DNA of 9,319 nt from Paludibacter sp. GTDB taxonomy: Bacteria > Bacteroidota > Bacteroidia > Bacteroidales > Paludibacteraceae. The notes beneath the pieces were generated by a model. That model ran no database searches, was not told the DNA's origin, and was given only the letters and a program-made list of their open reading frames with translations. The position numbers were made by a program, and so were the translations under genes. The DNA lies in contig JAQTOL010000100.1 of assembly GCA_028748945.1 (NCBI GenBank), forward strand, positions 1 through 9,319, read 5' to 3'. Shown piece after piece: positions 5,886 to 9,319 of this stretch; the stretch's first letter is position 1, and each line of letters starts with the position of its first letter.

Positions 5886-7316
5886 TCAATGTGGTAAAAG
5901 CATAATACTGTTATTGATCAAATCTACGAATATTGCCGGAGGATTTAATCCCAAATAGGCAGAACCTCCCAACATGATAAACTGAAAAGTTGATCGCCAT
6001 GGACTCACTTTTGCAACTTTATTTTCATCAAAATCTACTACCGGAATGAATAAAATTTTGAAAATATTTTTTGCAAAGGCCCAGATAATAAATGTCAGAA
6101 GCAATAAAACGGCAATTAATAAAATCAATTGATTGGCTTCAAACATGGAGCGGAATACGAGGAATTCACTTACAAACATTCCTGATGGTGGCATGGCTGT
6201 AACGCTAATAAAAGCCAGAAGTACGACCATGGAACCTGTGGTGTTGTATTTAAAGTAATTCCCCATTTGATAAATATTCTTGGTTTTAAATACTTTATAC
6301 ATTTGGTTGTATTGAAAGAAAAGGCTCGATTTGACAAATGCGTGAAGCACTATGTGTAGTATGGCGGCATAATATCCAATTCCACCTGCAGCAATTCCAA
6401 GCATAACAATACCCATATGTTCCACGCTTGAATAGGCCATCATCCGCTTAATATTTTTTACTTTTACCATGTAAACCGCTGCAATAAATAAAGATATGAA
6501 AGCGGCTATACCAACAACAAGACTTGCCCAATGAAGTAGTGGCGTATTGGCAACAACGACATAAATACGAAAGATACCGACAAAACCCATACACATGATA
6601 ACGCTCGAAAGTAATGCCGCGGCAGGACCAGGCGCTTTGTCTTTTGCATCAACCCCGGCAGTAAACATTGGGAATAACCCTAACTTGACTGTAAACCCGG
6701 TAAAAATAAACAAAAAAGCTAATTGTAACCACGATGAATTTAATAAGGAACTATGTGCCAGTAAATTTTTATAGGCTAAATCGTCGGAACCGGCATTGGC
6801 AAACGAAAGACTCAAAAATAAAATACCGATAAAAACAAAGGTAATACTAATGGCGCAAATGAAAACGTATTTCCATGTTCCTTCCAGCGCCAATTTATTC
6901 CGGTGATGATAGATTAGCGCTGAAGCACTCAACGTGGTTACTTCTGCGAAAATCCAAACTACTGCAATGTGATTTGCCAGATAAGCAGCGCTAACGGCAG
7001 TAATTAAGAGGATTAAAGCTCCAAAATATATTGCTCTAGATTCGGGTGTGGCTTCTTCACTTTCTTCAATATACACGTAGCTGTGGAATGCTGCAGGAAT
7101 GGAAATAATGGTTGCAGTGAGTAGCATGATAATTCCCAGCGAATCGAAAGTGAAGTAAGTAGATGCCGTTTCATTGTAATGCCAACAAGCATAAACGGCA
7201 AAAACAACTTGCAAGACGAGAAACAAACTCACCAAACTGTAATTGGTCTTTTTTCCCCGATTGAAAAAGACTCCCGCTCCAATTAAAATTGATCCTATTA
7301 AATAGATTAATATCAT
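5886..7316 (-). CDS. NuoM/N/HyfF-like ion-translocating antiporter subunit
   Basis: This membrane subunit of the proton-conducting antiporter family (complex I NuoL/M/N, Mrp) is expected to pump protons or sodium. Its 476 residues are nearly all hydrophobic, with roughly 13-14 membrane helices. The key charged residues of the family are visible: the glutamate E125 in WIFAEVTTLSA (TM5), lysine K211 in TVKLGLFP followed by the loop DAKDKAPGPAAALLSS (TM7 region), K329 in LHAFVKSSLF, and E384 in FVSEFLVF. H300 in SSVEHMGI and the sequence IKRMMAYSS are also typical of the family. Of the Hyf antiporters, its length and its position between the HyfE-like and large-subunit genes fit HyfF best. It reads intact. 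The start at 7316 gives an N-terminal membrane helix at once. Confidence 0.93.
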   Translation of the reverse strand: MILIYLIGSILIGAGVFFNRGKKTNYSLVSLFLVLQVVFAVYACWHYNETASTYFTFDSLGIIMLLTATIISIPAAFHSYVYIEESEEATPESRAIYFGALILLITAVSAAYLANHIAVVWIFAEVTTLSASALIYHHRNKLALEGTWKYVFICAISITFVFIGILFLSLSFANAGSDDLAYKNLLAHSSLLNSSWLQLAFLFIFTGFTVKLGLFPMFTAGVDAKDKAPGPAAALLSSVIMCMGFVGIFRIYVVVANTPLLHWASLVVGIAAFISLFIAAVYMVKVKNIKRMMAYSSVEHMGIVMLGIAAGGIGYYAAILHIVLHAFVKSSLFFQYNQMYKVFKTKNIYQMGNYFKYNTTGSMVVLLAFISVTAMPPSGMFVSEFLVFRSMFEANQLILLIAVLLLLTFIIWAFAKNIFKILFIPVVDFDENKVAKVSPWRSTFQFIMLGGSAYLGLNPPAIFVDLINNSIMLLPH

Positions 7317-7407
7317 AAGCTGATTAATTGTTTGTTGGTTAATTGATTGAAAAAGAAATTTTTGTGAGCTTAAATCGTAATTTGTAAATGATTAAATTGT
7401 AAATTCT
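7317..7407. repeat. AT-rich gap with two short degenerate repeat families
   Basis: The 91 bases between the HyfE-like and HyfF-like genes contain TTAATTG and TTGGTTAATTG repeats (about 7324-7348). After them comes a different set built on AATTTGTAAAT / AAATTGTAAAT (7379-7388 and 7394-7404). No open frame, promoter consensus or stable terminator is seen, so the flanking genes are probably cotranscribed. Confidence 0.5.
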
Positions 7408-8040
7408 TCAATAGTCTTTCAAATTAGTCAATTGATTTACATCGATATCTTTAAATACATCTCCAATTTTATTCAGGAAAACACCGAGGATCAGTACACT
7501 GGCAAAAATATCCAGCATGATTCCCAGGTTCACTAACATCGGCATTTCGTTACCAACAGCCAGTGATAGTACAAATACTCCGTTCTCAATGATCAGATAT
7601 CCCATTACGTGCGTAATAATTTTTCGGCGCGATGCAATAAAATAGAGTCCGGTGAAAAGTGTTGAAAGTGCCACAACAAAGAACATTTTGTCTAATTTTC
7701 CTTCTTCCATGGTGTTGGAAAGTATAATGGTGGTAACAACAATAATCGTTGTAATAATTAACGATACAAAATTTGGAACATATGGTTCCGCTTCGCGGGT
7801 AATGTGATTTCTTTTTAATACATAATTCAGAAAAACAGGTACTGCCACCGATTTAAAAATGATGGTTTCCAATAAAATCAAAATCAGATTTATGGTATTG
7901 ATATGTTTTAATTCTAAAAATGCAACGAAAAAAAGAAGTATGCCTTGTAAAGCCAGCATATTTACATAAGTGGACATTCGGTTGGCTATGGCCAGATAGA
8001 AAAGCGATATTAAAAAAATGATAAGTACTACGTGTAACAT
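7408..8040 (-). CDS. HyfE-like membrane subunit with NuoK-like half
   Basis: This integral membrane protein of 210 residues has about six or seven helices and matches HyfE of group 4 hydrogenases in length and place. The C-terminal half (about 118-190) resembles NuoK, with GYLIIENGVFVLSL carrying the conserved membrane glutamate E152 and the stretch LGIMLDIFASVLILGVF with D177. A second buried glutamate, E58 in ILILLETIIFKS, followed by K63, lies in the first half. These charged residues are the kind that link the antiporter subunits to the connecting part in complex I. The short soluble tail (KIGDVFKDIDVNQL) ends with TGA at 7410-7408. The gene reads intact and shares the strand and order of the rest of the cluster. 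Confidence 0.88.
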   Translation of the reverse strand: MLHVVLIIFLISLFYLAIANRMSTYVNMLALQGILLFFVAFLELKHINTINLILILLETIIFKSVAVPVFLNYVLKRNHITREAEPYVPNFVSLIITTIIVVTTIILSNTMEEGKLDKMFFVVALSTLFTGLYFIASRRKIITHVMGYLIIENGVFVLSLAVGNEMPMLVNLGIMLDIFASVLILGVFLNKIGDVFKDIDVNQLTNLKDY

Positions 8041-8120
8041 AAGATTTAAATTAAAAATTAATAATGAAGAATTAATAATTTCAGAGTTTCTATTACATAA
8101 AAAGTTTATAATGAGGTATT
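8041..8120. repeat. AT-rich gap with direct repeats of AATTAATAAT
   Basis: AATTAATAAT occurs at 8056-8065 and again at 8070-8079, a 14-base period, and the same ten bases recur in two other gaps of the cluster (5833-5842 and 9040-9049). The gap is 80 bases long and has no open frame or clear promoter. Confidence 0.55.
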
Positions 8121-9026
8121 TTAAACAAATTTTCCGGAGATTAGTAAAGCTCCAAAGAATATAAGTAATGAAACTGACGAAAGAACCACGATGAACTGTG
8201 CATTTTGATTCATTCTGAACCGGGCCATAAACGATTCAATCATTCCAACGGCAAAAGCCAGAAACAGTTGTGCGACGAAAAACATTGGTATAGCATATGC
8301 GTACGCAATAGTTCCACTAAAAAGATTAAAAATGATGGTTCCGTAAATGGCAAATTTTATGAATCCGGCAGTCAAAATCAAACCTAAATCAAATCCGCTA
8401 TTGTCGAGAATCATGACTTCATGCACCATGGTGAGTTCCAGGTGAGTTTTGGGGTCATCAATCGGCATACGGCTGTTCTCAATCATGGCAATCATTAAGA
8501 AAACAAAGGCAGCCAATACAGCCAGCGCGTAACTTATTGGTGAGCCCAAATGCAAAGCTGAAAATATTTCCTGGAATGAAGTATAACCTGTTAACAAACC
8601 CAACGAACCCATAAGAATGAAGAAAGCAGGTTCAGCAAACATGGAATAAAGTGCTTCACGACTCGCACCCATGCCCTCAAAACTACTGCCAGTATCCATT
8701 GCCCCGATAATGCTGAAGAACTTGCCCAGTCCCAACACATAAGCAAAGAAAATAAAGTCACCGTTGAAGCTGATAATCCCCTTCGATTGTCCGAAAGGGA
8801 CAACCAACATGGCTACAAAGACAGATGAAAAATAAATGGTCGGTGCTATGCGGAACACAAAACCGGAAGTCTCGCTATACACTGTCCCTTTTTTGAAGAG
8901 ACGAATCACATCTTTGACCGGCTGAAATATACCCGGTCCTTTTCGTCCGGAGGCAATACTTTTGGTACGGATTATGATCCCTGTGAAAAAAGTGGCTGTT
9001 AAAATGATTAATATTAAACTCAACAT
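8121..9026 (-). CDS. NuoH/HyfC(HycD)-like membrane anchor subunit
   Basis: NuoH-type subunits join the soluble arm to the membrane arm and line the chamber beneath the NuoB/NuoD pair. The protein has 301 residues, close to HycD/HyfC, and about eight helices. The family motifs are all clear: SGRKGPGIFQPVKDVIRLFKK after the first helix (about 26-46), GMGASREALYSM (118-129), FAEP (130-133), and the long charged segment MIENSRMPIDDPKTHLELTMVHEVM (181-205) with E183, D190, D191, E197 and E203. It ends in FMARFRMNQNAQF and a last helix. It is intact, in contrast with the stripped cluster sites of the soluble subunits. It is followed by the HyfE-like gene after 80 bases. Confidence 0.95.
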   Translation of the reverse strand: MLSLILIILTATFFTGIIIRTKSIASGRKGPGIFQPVKDVIRLFKKGTVYSETSGFVFRIAPTIYFSSVFVAMLVVPFGQSKGIISFNGDFIFFAYVLGLGKFFSIIGAMDTGSSFEGMGASREALYSMFAEPAFFILMGSLGLLTGYTSFQEIFSALHLGSPISYALAVLAAFVFLMIAMIENSRMPIDDPKTHLELTMVHEVMILDNSGFDLGLILTAGFIKFAIYGTIIFNLFSGTIAYAYAIPMFFVAQLFLAFAVGMIESFMARFRMNQNAQFIVVLSSVSLLIFFGALLISGKFV

Positions 9027-9074
9027 AAGGTTTCTATTTAATTAATAATTATGCATTATGAATTGTGCATTGAT
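9027..9074. repeat. Short AT-rich intergenic repeat, inverted partner of the 5822-5885 gap
   Basis: The 48-base gap contains AATTAATAAT (9040-9049) and the 17-mer ATTATGAATTGTGCATT (9055-9071), which is the exact reverse complement of 5840-5856. An ATGCATTATG / AATTGTGCATT internal echo is also visible. No coding function is seen. Confidence 0.6.
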
Positions 9075-9319
9075 TTAAAGTTGTTTTAAAAAATCAATGA
9101 ACTGAATAATTTTGTCGTACAAAAGCGGAATACTGATAATTGATATGATAAAGATGATTCCGTACAATATATAAAATTGTAATTTTCCGTTTTGAAAGAA
9201 ACGGAAACGTCCCATGAAAATTTTAAAATTGACAGTCGGAAAATCGATCAACCATTTTTCAATTTTATCGTAAGGATGGGTTTCGAGATGTGCTTCAGAT
9301 GGGAAAATACCCTGTGCTT
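9075..9319 (-). CDS. NuoL/HyfB-like antiporter subunit, C-terminal end (runs off the right edge)
   Basis: The frame is open from the window edge to TAA at 9077-9075, giving 80 residues. It contains ETHPYDKIEKWLIDFP, then RFRFFQNGKLQFYILYGIIFIISIISIPLLY and a polar tail KIIQFIDFLKQL. The soluble stretch followed by a G-K-L-Q-x-Y-I-x-Y helix is typical of the end of HyfB/NuoL-type antiporters. The neighbour order (this gene, then HyfC-, HyfE-, HyfF-, HyfG- and HyfI-like) supports that reading. The ion-pumping core lies outside the window, so subtype and start cannot be judged. Confidence 0.75.
   Translation of the reverse strand, partial: AQGIFPSEAHLETHPYDKIEKWLIDFPTVNFKIFMGRFRFFQNGKLQFYILYGIIFIISIISIPLLYDKIIQFIDFLKQL

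Noticed and set aside
3409..9319. Annotation as a working [NiFe] hydrogenase or formate hydrogenlyase
   Set aside because: Both CxxC motifs of the large subunit and most cluster cysteines of the small subunit are absent, so the hydrogenase name would mislead.
3409..9319. Annotation as respiratory complex I (nuo)
   Set aside because: The gene order, the HyfE- and HyfF-like subunits, the single NuoH of HycD length, the ferredoxin fusion and the hydrogenase-type C terminus (SFNLSYSGHDL) fit the group 4 hydrogenase-related branch, not nuo.

Overview
The window is AT-rich chromosomal DNA from a member of the Bacteroidota, probably Bacteroidales/Marinilabiliales-like. Three things point there: Bacteroidota-type promoters (TAnnTTTG at -7), the tmRNA tag GENNYALAA, and a secreted protein whose signal peptide ends in SAQ. 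All recognisable genes lie on the minus strand, so the text below follows transcription from right to left.

Right part (9319 to 3409): a gene cluster for a membrane complex related to complex I and to group 4 membrane-bound hydrogenases (Hyc/Hyf type). In transcription order it holds the C-terminal end of a NuoL/HyfB-like antiporter subunit, a NuoH/HyfC(HycD)-like membrane anchor, a HyfE-like subunit with a NuoK-like half, a NuoN/M/HyfF-like antiporter, a fused NuoC-NuoD/HyfG(HycE)-like large subunit, and a fused ferredoxin-NuoB/HyfI-like small subunit. The membrane arm keeps the charged residues expected for ion pumping. The large subunit has lost both CxxC motifs that bind the NiFe centre. 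The small subunit has lost three of the four cysteines that bind the proximal/N2 cluster. This matches the 'energy-converting hydrogenase related' (Ehr) type, whose redox chemistry is, to my knowledge, unresolved. The only complete iron-sulfur site visible is one [4Fe-4S] set in the fused ferredoxin domain. It is the most interesting system in the window.

Middle part (3340 to 1001): a promoter, a 97-residue coiled-coil protein, zapA (cell division), a candidate structured small RNA in the zapA-rny gap, and rny (RNase Y).

Left part (1000 to 1): a gap filled with inverted repeats, then ssrA (tmRNA, complete, with a strong terminator), then the promoter and 5' end of an outer-membrane beta-barrel protein that runs off the window.

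Several intergenic gaps carry AT-rich or palindromic repeats of different sequence families. The largest is a 151-base palindromic element between the last two genes of the hydrogenase-like cluster. One repeat has probably created a false upstream start codon for the large subunit. There are no mobile-element genes, tRNAs, rRNAs or CRISPR arrays, and no credible plus-strand gene.
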